From Enterovibrio calviensis DSM 14347 (GTDB lineage: Bacteria > Pseudomonadota > Gammaproteobacteria > Enterobacterales > Vibrionaceae), in NCBI RefSeq assembly GCF_000621165.1, contig NZ_JHZA01000008.1:248001-312000 (forward strand): a DNA stretch of 64,000 bases, written 5' to 3'. Under the pieces are notes generated by a model that was given only the letters and a program-made list of their open reading frames with translations, ran no database searches and was not told the origin of the DNA. Shown piece after piece: positions 26,440-34,635 of this stretch (the stretch's first letter is position 1; each line of letters starts with the position of its first letter). Made by a program: the position numbers and the translations under genes.

Positions 26440-27681
26440 ATGCCCATGACCTTTTCTGCGCTGAACCTGACCCCTGCTTTGCTGAATGCATTGCCAAGCC
26501 ATCTTTCTTCACCAACGCGGATCCAGCGTGAGGCCATTCCCGTTGCGCTAGCGGGAAGCGATATGCTTGCCATGGCTCAAACAGGTAGCGGTAAGACACT
26601 GGCTTTTGGCCTACCCCTGCTCCAGCGCACGGAGAGCAATAATCCCAACATTCAAAGCGTGGTCCTTGTGCCAACGCGAGAACTGGCGATACAGGTCACT
26701 CAAGCGTTGCAAGCGATCAGCGCAGCGATGGGCATTAATGTCATTACGCTATGCGGTGGCGTTGAGCCAGAACAGCAAATAGCAGCACTCGCCGCGCACC
26801 CTCAAATAGTGGTGGCCACACCCGGTCGTTTGCTGGACTTCATTAACCAGAAACATGTGACACTGACTGATGTGAAGCATTTGGTATTGGATGAAGCAGA
26901 CCGCTTGTTAGAAATGGGGTTCTGGCCAGATGTGCAGCGCATTATTGCCGCCATGCCAGCCAAGCGGCAAACCTTGTTGTTTTCAGCCACCCTGCCCGCA
27001 GCGCTTGAAGCGGCGGCACTGGCATTGCTGTTTAAACCTGTTCGTATCGAAGCGGATGAGAAGAACAGCGTGGTGGATGAGATTGAAGAGCGCCTGTATT
27101 TGGTCAACAAAGGCAGCAAAGCGCAGGCATTGATTGCCCTCATCAAGCAACATGGTTGGAAGCAAGTCTTGGTGTTTGTGGGTGAGCGCAATGCGGCTGA
27201 TGCCTTGGCCAAGAAAGTGGCCAAAGCGGGCGTGTCGGTTGCCGCGTTACACGGTGACAAAGATCAAGCGGCACGAGAACAGACATTGGCAGACTTCAAA
27301 GCGGGCAATATTACCGTGCTGGTTTCCACTGACTTACTGTCACGCGGCATTCACATTGATGCCTTGCCTGTGGTGATCAACGCGGATCTGCCACCCAATG
27401 CGCCTGTTTATATACACCGTGTAGGACGCACTGCCCGCGCGGGCGAGAATGGCCTTGCCCTGTCGTTGGTCTGCCATGGCGAGCAAGATGCACTCACGGC
27501 GATTCGCCAACTGACAGGCCGTGAACTGGCTTTAAACGAGCTAGAAGGCTTCCCTGTGACTGATAAGCCAGCAGAAGCTGTAGCCAGCGGCGAACGTAAG
27601 CGCGCACCGCGAGACAAAAAAGCCAACCGCCGCAGCAACACTAAACGCAGCATCAAACAGTTCGCACCGAAGAAGCCGTAA
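26440..27681 (+). CDS. DEAD-box RNA helicase, RhlE-like
   Basis: A 413-residue ATP-dependent RNA helicase. All motifs are visible: Q (PTRIQREAIP), I (AQTGSGKT), Ia (PTRELA), TPGR, II (DEAD), III (SAT), V (STDLLSRGIHI) and VI (HRVGRTAR). After residue ~375 comes a lysine/arginine-rich tail (KRAPRDKKANRRSNTKRS) of RhlE type, used for RNA binding; the DbpA-type rRNA-specific domain is absent. Likely role in ribosome assembly or RNA turnover at low temperature. Start is the ATG at 26440 or six bases on at 26446; neither has a clear Shine-Dalgarno. A strong terminator follows. Confidence 0.9.
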   Translation: MPMTFSALNLTPALLNALPSHLSSPTRIQREAIPVALAGSDMLAMAQTGSGKTLAFGLPLLQRTESNNPNIQSVVLVPTRELAIQVTQALQAISAAMGINVITLCGGVEPEQQIAALAAHPQIVVATPGRLLDFINQKHVTLTDVKHLVLDEADRLLEMGFWPDVQRIIAAMPAKRQTLLFSATLPAALEAAALALLFKPVRIEADEKNSVVDEIEERLYLVNKGSKAQALIALIKQHGWKQVLVFVGERNAADALAKKVAKAGVSVAALHGDKDQAAREQTLADFKAGNITVLVSTDLLSRGIHIDALPVVINADLPPNAPVYIHRVGRTARAGENGLALSLVCHGEQDALTAIRQLTGRELALNELEGFPVTDKPAEAVASGERKRAPRDKKANRRSNTKRSIKQFAPKKP

Positions 27682-27728
27682 GCGCCCATCCCACCTAACC
27701 ACGGTGTGTTTCACGGATGCCCATATAC

Positions 27729-27760
27729 AACAAAGCCCGATCGAGTCGGGCTTTGTTTTG
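27729..27760. terminator. Bidirectional terminator
   Basis: aacaaagcccga (27729-27740) and tcgggctttgtt (27746-27757) form a perfect 12-base stem with loop tcgag and a T-run after it. It ends the helicase transcript and could also end the convergent yehS transcript. Confidence 0.93.
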
Positions 27761-27819
27761 GCTGATTATCACGGTAATCCCGTCAATACATCAGCAATGC
27801 TTAAGACAATGTCTTGCGA

Positions 27820-28302
27820 TTACTCAGCGTATTCGGTCACATCATCTGGGCGCAGTTGACGCTGAACACCCGTCAAGAAGTTGCGCAGAATCTGGTCTTT
27901 ACATTCACGGTAGTGTTTGTTGTCCGGTTTACGGAAAAACGCACTCAGCTCATGCTTGCTAATGTTGAAATTCACCAACGCCAAGATGTCTAAGATATCT
28001 TCGGCTTTAAGATTCAACGCAATACGCAGCTTTTGGAACACCATGTTGTTGCTCAAACGCGCTTCTGGTTTAGGTTGCTCGCCTTCGCGCTTACCGCGTT
28101 TTAGGTTGATCAGGCCATTCAAGAATGAAGACAGTTCAACAGCGTTCATTTTTACGAATGCTGCGTCTTCATCTTTCTTCAACCAAGCAACCACTTGGTC
28201 TTGCGTGACAGCAACGTCAGCAAGAGCAAAAATTTCAACGACTGCTTTATCTTTAAAATCAAACGCGTAACGAATACGACGCAAAATATCATTATTGGTC
28301 AA
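27820..28302 (-). CDS. yehS: DUF1456 family protein YehS
   Basis: A 160-residue cytoplasmic protein made of two copies of the ~70-residue DUF1456 helical unit (first copy LTNNDILRRIRYAFD, second LSNNMVFQKLRIALNLK). E. coli YehS has this layout; the function is unknown. The start is very probably the TTG at 28302: it aligns with the start of the family and has AGGA six bases upstream, while the longer frame to 28341 runs into the upstream control region. It is monocistronic. Confidence 0.85.
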   Translation of the reverse strand: MTNNDILRRIRYAFDFKDKAVVEIFALADVAVTQDQVVAWLKKDEDAAFVKMNAVELSSFLNGLINLKRGKREGEQPKPEARLSNNMVFQKLRIALNLKAEDILDILALVNFNISKHELSAFFRKPDNKHYRECKDQILRNFLTGVQRQLRPDDVTEYAE

Positions 28303-28398
28303 AACGAATCCTAGTGTTAGGTAATCCAGTGTAATCAACACGACTTACTGGAGAGGCGAGAAGTGTAACAGAAATCACATTTCCTCCCAATGGATAGT

Positions 28399-28445
28399 TA
28401 TACCCAAGCAACCTGAAGATGCAGGATTCAGGTTGTTTGGGTATA
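28399..28445. repeat. Palindromic intergenic repeat, copy D
   Basis: tatacccaagcaacctga ... tcaggttgtttgggtata, with the inner pair around agatgcagga. This is the cleanest copy in the window. A half copy (gtataaacccaagcaacc) follows at 28492-28510. Both lie in the leader between yehS and the gene at 28610. Confidence 0.9.
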
Positions 28446-28609
28446 TGTGTTCACCCTGTCCCATCACCGTCATTGCGGCGTGTAACATGGGGTATAAACC
28501 CAAGCAACCAACAGCAAGTACCTCATTAATGGACAAAACCAGCGAGTCTTTCCATTGTGGGTTATGCTTTTTTTATCCATGAACATCCCACCACTTTGGA
28601 GTCTTTTGT

Positions 28610-28948
28610 ATGGGAAACACGTCTGCAGTACCGGATAACATGAAATTGAGCGTGATTTGTCGTCTTGAACCTGGGTGCCTAGGGCCACAAGGGGCAGATA
28701 AAATAGACGACTTTTGTGAATACATTGCTCAAGAAATGCAGGCGCTAAACACAGACCACATCGCACTGAATGTTGTGCCCCGGAATGACAAAAGCCTCCC
28801 AGAGATGCAGTTCAACGTGCTCGGCAAGAAAATGACCCAAGGGCAAGCGGCCAAATACCTCTCTAGCTTAGATCAAAGCTTGGACGATTTTGAGGCAGCG
28901 CTGGAAGGCAAACTCGAAACGCTTATCGATCAATATATGGGTCACTGA
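28610..28948 (+). CDS. Uncharacterised 112-residue protein
   Basis: A small soluble protein with a good ribosome site (GGAG eight bases before the ATG). It has no signal peptide or membrane segment; the segment KLSVICRLEPGCLGPQG carries the only two cysteines and the C-terminal half is helical and acidic (SLDQSLDDFEAALEGKLETLIDQY). I do not recognise a family, though the composition is that of a conserved Vibrionaceae orphan. It converges with the LolA-like gene, with 31 bases between stops. Confidence 0.6.
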   Translation: MGNTSAVPDNMKLSVICRLEPGCLGPQGADKIDDFCEYIAQEMQALNTDHIALNVVPRNDKSLPEMQFNVLGKKMTQGQAAKYLSSLDQSLDDFEAALEGKLETLIDQYMGH

Positions 28949-28979
28949 TACGCCCATTCACCAGCCGATAAGCACCTCG

Positions 28980-29816
28980 CTAGCGCGACATGGTCTGCAG
29001 TCTCTGGCTTTTGAAGTCGTTCTTTTTGAGCGTTTCGCCAAACTGATAATTCGACCATGTCATCACGGTTCTTCGGCCATTTAGCGCGTTCTCCATATCC
29101 AGCGTCAGTGGTCGCCAACGCCCATTGTCCGGCAAGGTGTAATCTGACAACAGCAGCGTTTTTTCATGCACGCCATGACGGTTATAAAAAGCCACTTTCT
29201 GCGCCCGGTTCTCGTCCGTGTCTACCCAAATCACGCGCTTGGTGTAGCCCGAGTTTTTGTTTTTTGGGTAGGTCTCAATCACCTCACAGGTCAAATCGCT
29301 GTTCGGACAAGGTTCTGTCGCGAGCCACTGGTAGGTGTATTCGTCCACTTCCTGCTTCGCCAGATCTTCATAAGAAAACTCAGACGACACGAATTTGCCT
29401 GACACATTAGAACTGGAGATCCGTTTGGTTCGCGACGCTGCTGGGAGATACAGCCATTGGTTATCGTCAACAGGCTCGGTTCTCGCGTGGGTGAGCAATG
29501 CAATGCCTCTCATGTCACCGGGGGATTCAAACACCAGCACATTGTATTCCGAGGGCGAGTTATCCAAATCTTCCAACGTCAGGCTTCGAAACGAGCGCTT
29601 CACTTCGCGATTGCCAAGATAAAGCACCATTTCTCCATCAGCGCTAGACGTGCCATAACCAGAATACGATTGGTCCATTTTCTCGGCGATTTCTCGCCCT
29701 TTTTCTGCGTCATTGCTTGCCGCCATTAATGGCGACGTAAACAACAATGTTGACGTAAACACTAAAGGCGACGTAAACAAAAGTGCTGACAGTACAAAAG
29801 GAATTGTCTTTTCCAT
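28980..29816 (-). CDS. LolA-like periplasmic (lipoprotein-sorting-type) protein
   Basis: A 278-residue exported protein of the 'outer membrane lipoprotein-sorting protein' family, whose half-open beta barrel binds acyl chains. The signal peptide has an enlarged core made of a six-residue repeat (LLFTSPL.FTSTLLFTSPLMA). The mature part has the family's WLYLPAASRTKRISSSNVSG and later DYTLPDNGRWRPLTLDMEN. It is the last gene of the long minus-strand operon: AGGAGG overlaps the RND gene's stop, one base before this ATG. RND plus LolA-like pairs are thought to carry hydrophobic molecules across the periplasm; here it would act after the RND exporter. Exact cargo unknown. Confidence 0.85.
   Translation of the reverse strand: MEKTIPFVLSALLFTSPLVFTSTLLFTSPLMAASNDAEKGREIAEKMDQSYSGYGTSSADGEMVLYLGNREVKRSFRSLTLEDLDNSPSEYNVLVFESPGDMRGIALLTHARTEPVDDNQWLYLPAASRTKRISSSNVSGKFVSSEFSYEDLAKQEVDEYTYQWLATEPCPNSDLTCEVIETYPKNKNSGYTKRVIWVDTDENRAQKVAFYNRHGVHEKTLLLSDYTLPDNGRWRPLTLDMENALNGRRTVMTWSNYQFGETLKKNDFKSQRLQTMSR
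29734..29787. repeat. 18-bp tandem repeat (x3) in a signal-peptide coding region
   Basis: Three units each beginning gacgtaaac (29734, 29752 and 29770) with variable second halves. Being 18 bp, it adds six residues per copy and stretches the hydrophobic core of the LolA-like signal peptide without shifting frame. Confidence 0.9.
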
Positions 29817-29817
29817 G

Positions 29818-32172
29818 CTAAACCTCCTGAGCCGTGTGTCGTTGAAATGCATGATTGAACGTGATCAGCAGCGCCGGAATAAACAGAAAATCGTAAAGTA
29901 ACGCCACAATCACCACGCCGAGTGCCAGCAAACCAAGATTGGCATTGATGGCAAAGCTTGATGTCGCCATCACCGCGAAACCCAATGCAATCACTACGGT
30001 GGTGGTGATCAACGCAAGCCCGACGCCCGAGTAAACATCAATCACCGCTTGCTCAACGGATGCGCCCTGTTTTCGCGATTCCTGATATTTCGTCAATATG
30101 TATACGGTGTCATCAACCACGATCCCCATGACCATGGCCCCGACGACAGAGACCGCCAAATTGATCTCGCCGACAAAGTAACCCCACATACCCAGCACGA
30201 TCATGATAGGCAGTAAATTAGGGATCAGGCTAAACACCCCCATCGACCATGAACGCCACGCCAATAACAGCAAAAACGAGATAGTAACGATGGTGGTTAA
30301 GTTACCCAGCAACATCGACATACTGTTGCGCTCAGACACATACGCAAAAGCCAGCGACAACCCCGTTCCTGATGTGCCTGAAAGCAATGGGGCGTTTTGC
30401 TGCATCCATTCCTCTGCGGCCTTTTCAATCTCAATGGTTTCCGCTGAGGATAGGTTATCTGTCATCACGGACAGGCGAGAAGACACATAATCTGGGGTGA
30501 CCCGATCCGTGAGACTGTGGCCGTACGGCGCAGATATTTCATAGGTGGTTAATAGCTGTGACGAGAGATATGGGTCGTCCGCCAGCGTTGGCGTGTCGAG
30601 ATTATTGAAGGCTTGATTCAATCTTGCTAAGTGGTCGGGCAATGCAATCACCGCATTCACATGTGGCTGCTGGCGAAGCCAATTCGCAAACCCATCGACT
30701 TGTTCCAAGTAAGCCAAATCCGCCACTGTTTTGCCAGTTGGCGCGTCAAAGGAGTATTCAATTAACCCCATGCCGCCCCAATGCTCTTGCACGAGATCAG
30801 TCTGCCCGCGGAAGGCATTGCGATCATCAAAGTACTCGACAAAATTGTCATTGAAGGTGATCAACTGCAAACCCAGCAAGGCCGTGATCCCGAGCGATCC
30901 GAACACAAACAAGATCCAACGCGCATTCGCACACACTCGCTCGGCTAGGCGACCAAAATGCACGTTTGGCAAACGAGCCAAGGGCTTTTTACGACGGGAT
31001 AACCACGCCTGAAGCACCACGGGCGTAATGGTCAGATTGACCACCAAGCTGGTTAACACCCCCAGCGCAGCGATGGTTCCCAGCTCGCCAAACGGCACAA
31101 CATCAGAAAAGTTCAGGCTGATGAAACCCACAAACGTCGTGAGATTGGTCAGCGACAGAGGAACGACGTTGTACGCCATCGCAGCCAGAATGATGGTCTG
31201 CGGGTTTGAATTTGGCATGGCATGACGCAGTTGATATGTCTTGGTCATGATGTGGACCACGTTGGCGACCGCCAACACGAGGATGATCAGCGGCGCGGCT
31301 CCTGATGCGGTATTGAGCTGTATCCCCGCCCATGCCACCGCGCCGACGGATGCAAGAATACTCAGAAGGATCACCATCAACGCAATCAAAGGTGGCACGA
31401 ACGCGCGGAACAATGCGCCGATCAGCACTAAAACCAACACAATCATGATGGGAACGAGTGATCCCGAATCAGTGTCGCTGGCTTCATTGAGCGCATAATC
31501 CAGCATCACCAAACCCGTAAGGTAAATTTGGTAGTCAGGGTATTTCTCAAGATATGCCTGCTGGAGTTCACGTGCATGCAGCGCGACTTTTTTCACGGCG
31601 AGCAGGTCTTGGCTGGACATGGCTACCGTTAAAAATACTGTGGTGGCGTTGCCTTCTTTGGCGACCAAGTTGCCGATAACGTCAGGCCGCTCTTCAAAAA
31701 ACCGAGACAAGGTTTCCTGCGTTTCTGCGCTTCCTTCTTCCCCACTCATCACCAAGTCATCGACCACCATGCCGCCGCCGTCTGCATCGGCGACCGGGTC
31801 AATGAAGTTAGCCAAGGAAGTGACTTTTCGCGCATAGGGGGATTGCCACAACTCATCGGTTAATTCACGGACGAGCGTCAGCGTTTTGGGGCTAGTGGAG
31901 GATTCGCCGTCAGGAGGAACCACCACAAACATGACATTTTCGTCTTTGGAGTAGTTAGCTTCTAACTCATCCAAAGCGACTTTTTCGGGAGAACCCACCG
32001 CAAGAAACACACGGGCTGAATTGTTCACTTCCAGCGTTGCCAACCCTCCCGCGAGGGCGAATATCGCGCCTAAAACAATGATCAGCGTTAACTTGGGACG
32101 AGCGAGTACGGATGAAACCAACCGAATGAGAAACTGCTCAAAACTCGATACTTTGGTGGTCACATTATTCAT
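29818..32172 (-). CDS. RND-superfamily (MMPL-type) exporter
   Basis: A 784-residue inner-membrane exporter with the RND duplication: TM1 (~28-45), a large periplasmic loop, five TM helices (~235-370), TM7 (~395-415), a second loop and five further helices (~610-760). The MMPL/hopanoid-exporter subclass fits (no TolC-type partner protein nearby); it carries lipids or other hydrophobic cargo. The second half shows VVDDTVYILTKYQESR, holding acidic residues for proton coupling. The start overlaps the SDR stop (ATGAATAA-type overlap, 8 bases) and the stop abuts the LolA-like gene, so the three are translationally coupled. Start at 32172 (MNNVTTK) rather than the upstream frame. Confidence 0.88.
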   Translation of the reverse strand: MNNVTTKVSSFEQFLIRLVSSVLARPKLTLIIVLGAIFALAGGLATLEVNNSARVFLAVGSPEKVALDELEANYSKDENVMFVVVPPDGESSTSPKTLTLVRELTDELWQSPYARKVTSLANFIDPVADADGGGMVVDDLVMSGEEGSAETQETLSRFFEERPDVIGNLVAKEGNATTVFLTVAMSSQDLLAVKKVALHARELQQAYLEKYPDYQIYLTGLVMLDYALNEASDTDSGSLVPIMIVLVLVLIGALFRAFVPPLIALMVILLSILASVGAVAWAGIQLNTASGAAPLIILVLAVANVVHIMTKTYQLRHAMPNSNPQTIILAAMAYNVVPLSLTNLTTFVGFISLNFSDVVPFGELGTIAALGVLTSLVVNLTITPVVLQAWLSRRKKPLARLPNVHFGRLAERVCANARWILFVFGSLGITALLGLQLITFNDNFVEYFDDRNAFRGQTDLVQEHWGGMGLIEYSFDAPTGKTVADLAYLEQVDGFANWLRQQPHVNAVIALPDHLARLNQAFNNLDTPTLADDPYLSSQLLTTYEISAPYGHSLTDRVTPDYVSSRLSVMTDNLSSAETIEIEKAAEEWMQQNAPLLSGTSGTGLSLAFAYVSERNSMSMLLGNLTTIVTISFLLLLAWRSWSMGVFSLIPNLLPIMIVLGMWGYFVGEINLAVSVVGAMVMGIVVDDTVYILTKYQESRKQGASVEQAVIDVYSGVGLALITTTVVIALGFAVMATSSFAINANLGLLALGVVIVALLYDFLFIPALLITFNHAFQRHTAQEV

Positions 32173-33265
32173 TAAATACACGTCCCTTATTCTCGTTGTA
32201 CAGCCACATATAATGCGCCTGACACACGCCGATGCTCGGCAACAACGCCTCGGCAAATGGCATTCCTTGTGCCTTCATGGCATTAATCGTGGAACGGTCG
32301 AAGGTCCATTTACGGCTGGCAATTTCTAAGTTGGTGCGACAAAACGCGTTAAACGCTCGCACTCTTGGGGAGAGGCCACGATAGTCAAGGGTATCGTTGC
32401 TGGCTGCCCATTCAAGGTGCTCAGGTTGGCCAATTTCTTGAAACAGTAACGACCACAAATCTTCCATTGTGGGCGCTAATGAGGAATCAGATACCAGGTT
32501 GATGATGTTGTTTTCAATCGGATGGCGCAGCACAAAGCGCATCACTTCAATCAGCGCATCTTGGTGCAAGAAGTTCATCTGCCCATCAGGGCAAGCAAGG
32601 CGCATCACACCGATTTTTTCAGGGAGTAAGCGCTTGGCGCCATCCCACAGTTGGTATATCCCGTAGCGCTTTCCGGCGTAGTGTCCGGTGCGGCTGTCGC
32701 CAATCACAACAGAAGGACGAACGATAAGGTAGTCGAGACCCGATTCCGCCACCTGACGCTCGGCATTGCGTTTGGTTTGGGTGTAAAGCGTTGGGTCGTC
32801 CCCTTCATCGCCATAAATTCGCTCTTCTATCTGACCGTCGCTAACAGCAGGGGCAAAGGCAGTAGATATGTAGATGTGTTTCTTGATCCCGTTCGCTTTC
32901 GACTTTTCGAGTATCCAGCGTGTGAGTTCCACATTCACGGCTTGGAGGTTTTCTTCATTGAAGTACTCCACCGAACCAATGCAATTGATCACCATGTCCA
33001 CACCTTCAACTTCAGGCGCATCAAACAGTGTGTCGTTAAAGCACACAGTATCGAACAGGGATGCCAACTCACTGTCAGTCAGTGTTAGTGCTTCCTCTGA
33101 TGCCGCCAACGTATCCTTTGCGAGATGCACGATGTCCTTTATCAAGGTTTCAAAAGAGTCTGGGCTTCGCGATGCCAGAACAATTTGGTGATTGGCTTCC
33201 ATTACAATGGCCGCAGACACCAAGCGCCCCACGTAACCATTTGCACCGAGAACGAGAATACGCAT
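32165..33265 (-). CDS. Extended SDR oxidoreductase, acyl-reductase-like
   Basis: A 366-residue NAD(P)-dependent enzyme. N-terminal Rossmann motif GANGYVG (residues 7-13), the active-site Ser/Thr region KKHIYISTAFAP and the catalytic Y-x-x-x-K in LYTQTKRNAE are all present. The segment NVELTRWILEKSKANGIKKH before it is like the thioester/fatty-acyl-reductase branch (NAD_binding_4), but NAD-epimerase/NmrA relatives are possible. Next to a diiron protein of aldehyde-oxygenase type, an acyl or aldehyde substrate is an attractive guess. RBS AAGGA nine bases before the ATG; an 86-base gap with a strong hairpin separates it from the diiron gene upstream. Confidence 0.82.
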   Translation of the reverse strand: MRILVLGANGYVGRLVSAAIVMEANHQIVLASRSPDSFETLIKDIVHLAKDTLAASEEALTLTDSELASLFDTVCFNDTLFDAPEVEGVDMVINCIGSVEYFNEENLQAVNVELTRWILEKSKANGIKKHIYISTAFAPAVSDGQIEERIYGDEGDDPTLYTQTKRNAERQVAESGLDYLIVRPSVVIGDSRTGHYAGKRYGIYQLWDGAKRLLPEKIGVMRLACPDGQMNFLHQDALIEVMRFVLRHPIENNIINLVSDSSLAPTMEDLWSLLFQEIGQPEHLEWAASNDTLDYRGLSPRVRAFNAFCRTNLEIASRKWTFDRSTINAMKAQGMPFAEALLPSIGVCQAHYMWLYNENKGRVFNE

Positions 33266-33318
33266 GCAGGTTCATCCTTGTTTGTGTTGGGCCAAGCTTA
33301 GCTAGGCTAAGTTGAAGT

Positions 33319-33340
33319 GGGCGAAGCTCGCGCTTCGCCC
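33319..33340. promoter_or_regulatory. GC-rich hairpin inside the operon
   Basis: gggcgaagc (33319-33327) and gcttcgccc (33332-33340) form a perfect nine-base stem with a four-base loop, between the diiron-protein stop and the SDR start. There is no T-run on the minus strand, so it is more likely an RNA processing or partial attenuation site that sets expression of the last three genes. Confidence 0.6.
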
Positions 33341-33351
33341 GAGTTTCGCCA

Positions 33352-34158
33352 TCAATGGCAGCAACTGATCCCTGAGATATCATCTTTGTTTTTCGGTTGC
33401 CATTTAGAAGGGTCATCGTCCACGAGCGATGAAAACAATGGGGCAACACGATTTGGATCTAATCCGATGCGATCGATTTTCTCCATATAGGTGTCGATAG
33501 CGTCGATACGCAGTTGATCCAAATCTTGCTCAATCACACCGAGCGACACCGTCGAACACTTGATTTTCAACTCGTCACAGAGGCTAAAGCAGTTGTAATT
33601 CACCATGCTCATCATGGCTGGCATGACCGCTTTGTGGGCCATTTCAAACGCACGGTGAACATCTTCCGCATCGTTATCGAGCATGCGATGAATTTGGTCG
33701 ACGCCATGTTGCAAGTGAGCCACTTCTTCAAGATAGATACTGGCAGCAAGGCTACGCGTGTGTTTGTCGGTGTTGCGTTGCAGTGCGGTGTAAGCCACGG
33801 TGGCAAAGGTTTCAACCATGATGTCCTGCGCGATAATGCAGGCGGTCAAATCCCCTTCTCTAGCACGCTCTTTTACGAAACGGCCAATCTCTTTCCACTG
33901 GGGCTCAACCATGCCCTTCATGGTTGGGAAATCCACATGCACCGCAAGTTTCGAAAGCGCGTTAACGTGGCCGCCCTCGTCCCTTGCCTGTTTAACCACA
34001 TGGATTTTTTCATCCACGTCATCAATCAAAGGCACCATAGTGGTGTAATTGTTCACCGCCATGATCTCACCGGAGATCGTGTTGGTGACCACGTAAGCCA
34101 AAAGGTCTTTATACGCTTGGCTCTGAACGCGTTGGGTTTCAGTAAGAATGTTTGACAC
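33352..34158 (-). CDS. Diiron ferritin-like protein resembling aldehyde-deformylating oxygenase
   Basis: A 268-residue all-helical protein. Six iron ligands can be placed: E31 (ISGEIMAVNNY), E61 and H64 (DEGGH), E116 (DIMVETFATVAY), E145 and H148 (EEVAH). The spacings E61-H64-E116-E145-H148 (3, 52, 29, 3) equal those of cyanobacterial aldehyde-deformylating oxygenase as I recall them (E73, H76, E128, E157, H160), and flanking residues also match (YKD, GE..A..NY, TACIIAQ...E.FA..AY, HL..G). That enzyme turns fatty aldehydes into alkanes. A peculiarity is the C-terminal GISCCH, a vicinal Cys pair. Start is GTG with GGAG seven bases before. Between OsmC and SDR genes in one operon. Confidence 0.82.
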   Translation of the reverse strand: MSNILTETQRVQSQAYKDLLAYVVTNTISGEIMAVNNYTTMVPLIDDVDEKIHVVKQARDEGGHVNALSKLAVHVDFPTMKGMVEPQWKEIGRFVKERAREGDLTACIIAQDIMVETFATVAYTALQRNTDKHTRSLAASIYLEEVAHLQHGVDQIHRMLDNDAEDVHRAFEMAHKAVMPAMMSMVNYNCFSLCDELKIKCSTVSLGVIEQDLDQLRIDAIDTYMEKIDRIGLDPNRVAPLFSSLVDDDPSKWQPKNKDDISGISCCH

Positions 34159-34170
34159 TTAATCTCTCCT

Positions 34171-34635
34171 TCATGTCCATTCAACAGTGACGTTGATAGG
34201 GAAAGCCGGAGACAAAGAAGCAGAGACAGTGCAGTGCTTTTTGAAATTCCGCTCTATGGAAGCGCGATTTTGACTGCTGAGTTTTCCGCCGTCATTCGCC
34301 CTTATCGTCACATTGATTTCACGGATGCGGGGGTATCCCTCATCGCCTTTGTGCACCGTAATTTCTGCATCCGTCACGATGCATCCCTCATCAGTGCGTG
34401 CGCCATGAAAGCGCATATGTTCGAGCAACGACGCCGATAGACAATGCCCAACAGCACTTCCCAGCAAGGCCGGTGTAGACGGCCCGCTGTTGTTACCAAC
34501 AGGGTCCGGTTCGTCACTCATGTAAGGGTCGCCTGCCTGATTGCCATGCTCACTGGCGACGTTTTTAAACTGGTAATCCGTTTGATAAGTCAGTTGCACA
34601 TCGAACAGCCTGACATCTTGCGACTTTAGTTCCAT
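34171..34635 (-). CDS. OsmC/Ohr-family thiol peroxidase
   Basis: A 154-residue protein of the OsmC fold. The two redox cysteines are kept: C65 in GSAVGHCLSASLLEHM and C135 in KKHCTVSAS (the usual CPVS written as CTVS). Such enzymes reduce organic or fatty-acid hydroperoxides using lipoyl or other dithiols. Its reading frame overlaps the end of the ABC ATPase by 10 bases and it ends 12 bases before the diiron protein, so it is embedded in the operon; a role in removing lipid peroxides made by, or protecting, the diiron enzyme is possible. C85 is an extra cysteine. Confidence 0.88.
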   Translation of the reverse strand: MELKSQDVRLFDVQLTYQTDYQFKNVASEHGNQAGDPYMSDEPDPVGNNSGPSTPALLGSAVGHCLSASLLEHMRFHGARTDEGCIVTDAEITVHKGDEGYPRIREINVTIRANDGGKLSSQNRASIERNFKKHCTVSASLSPAFPINVTVEWT

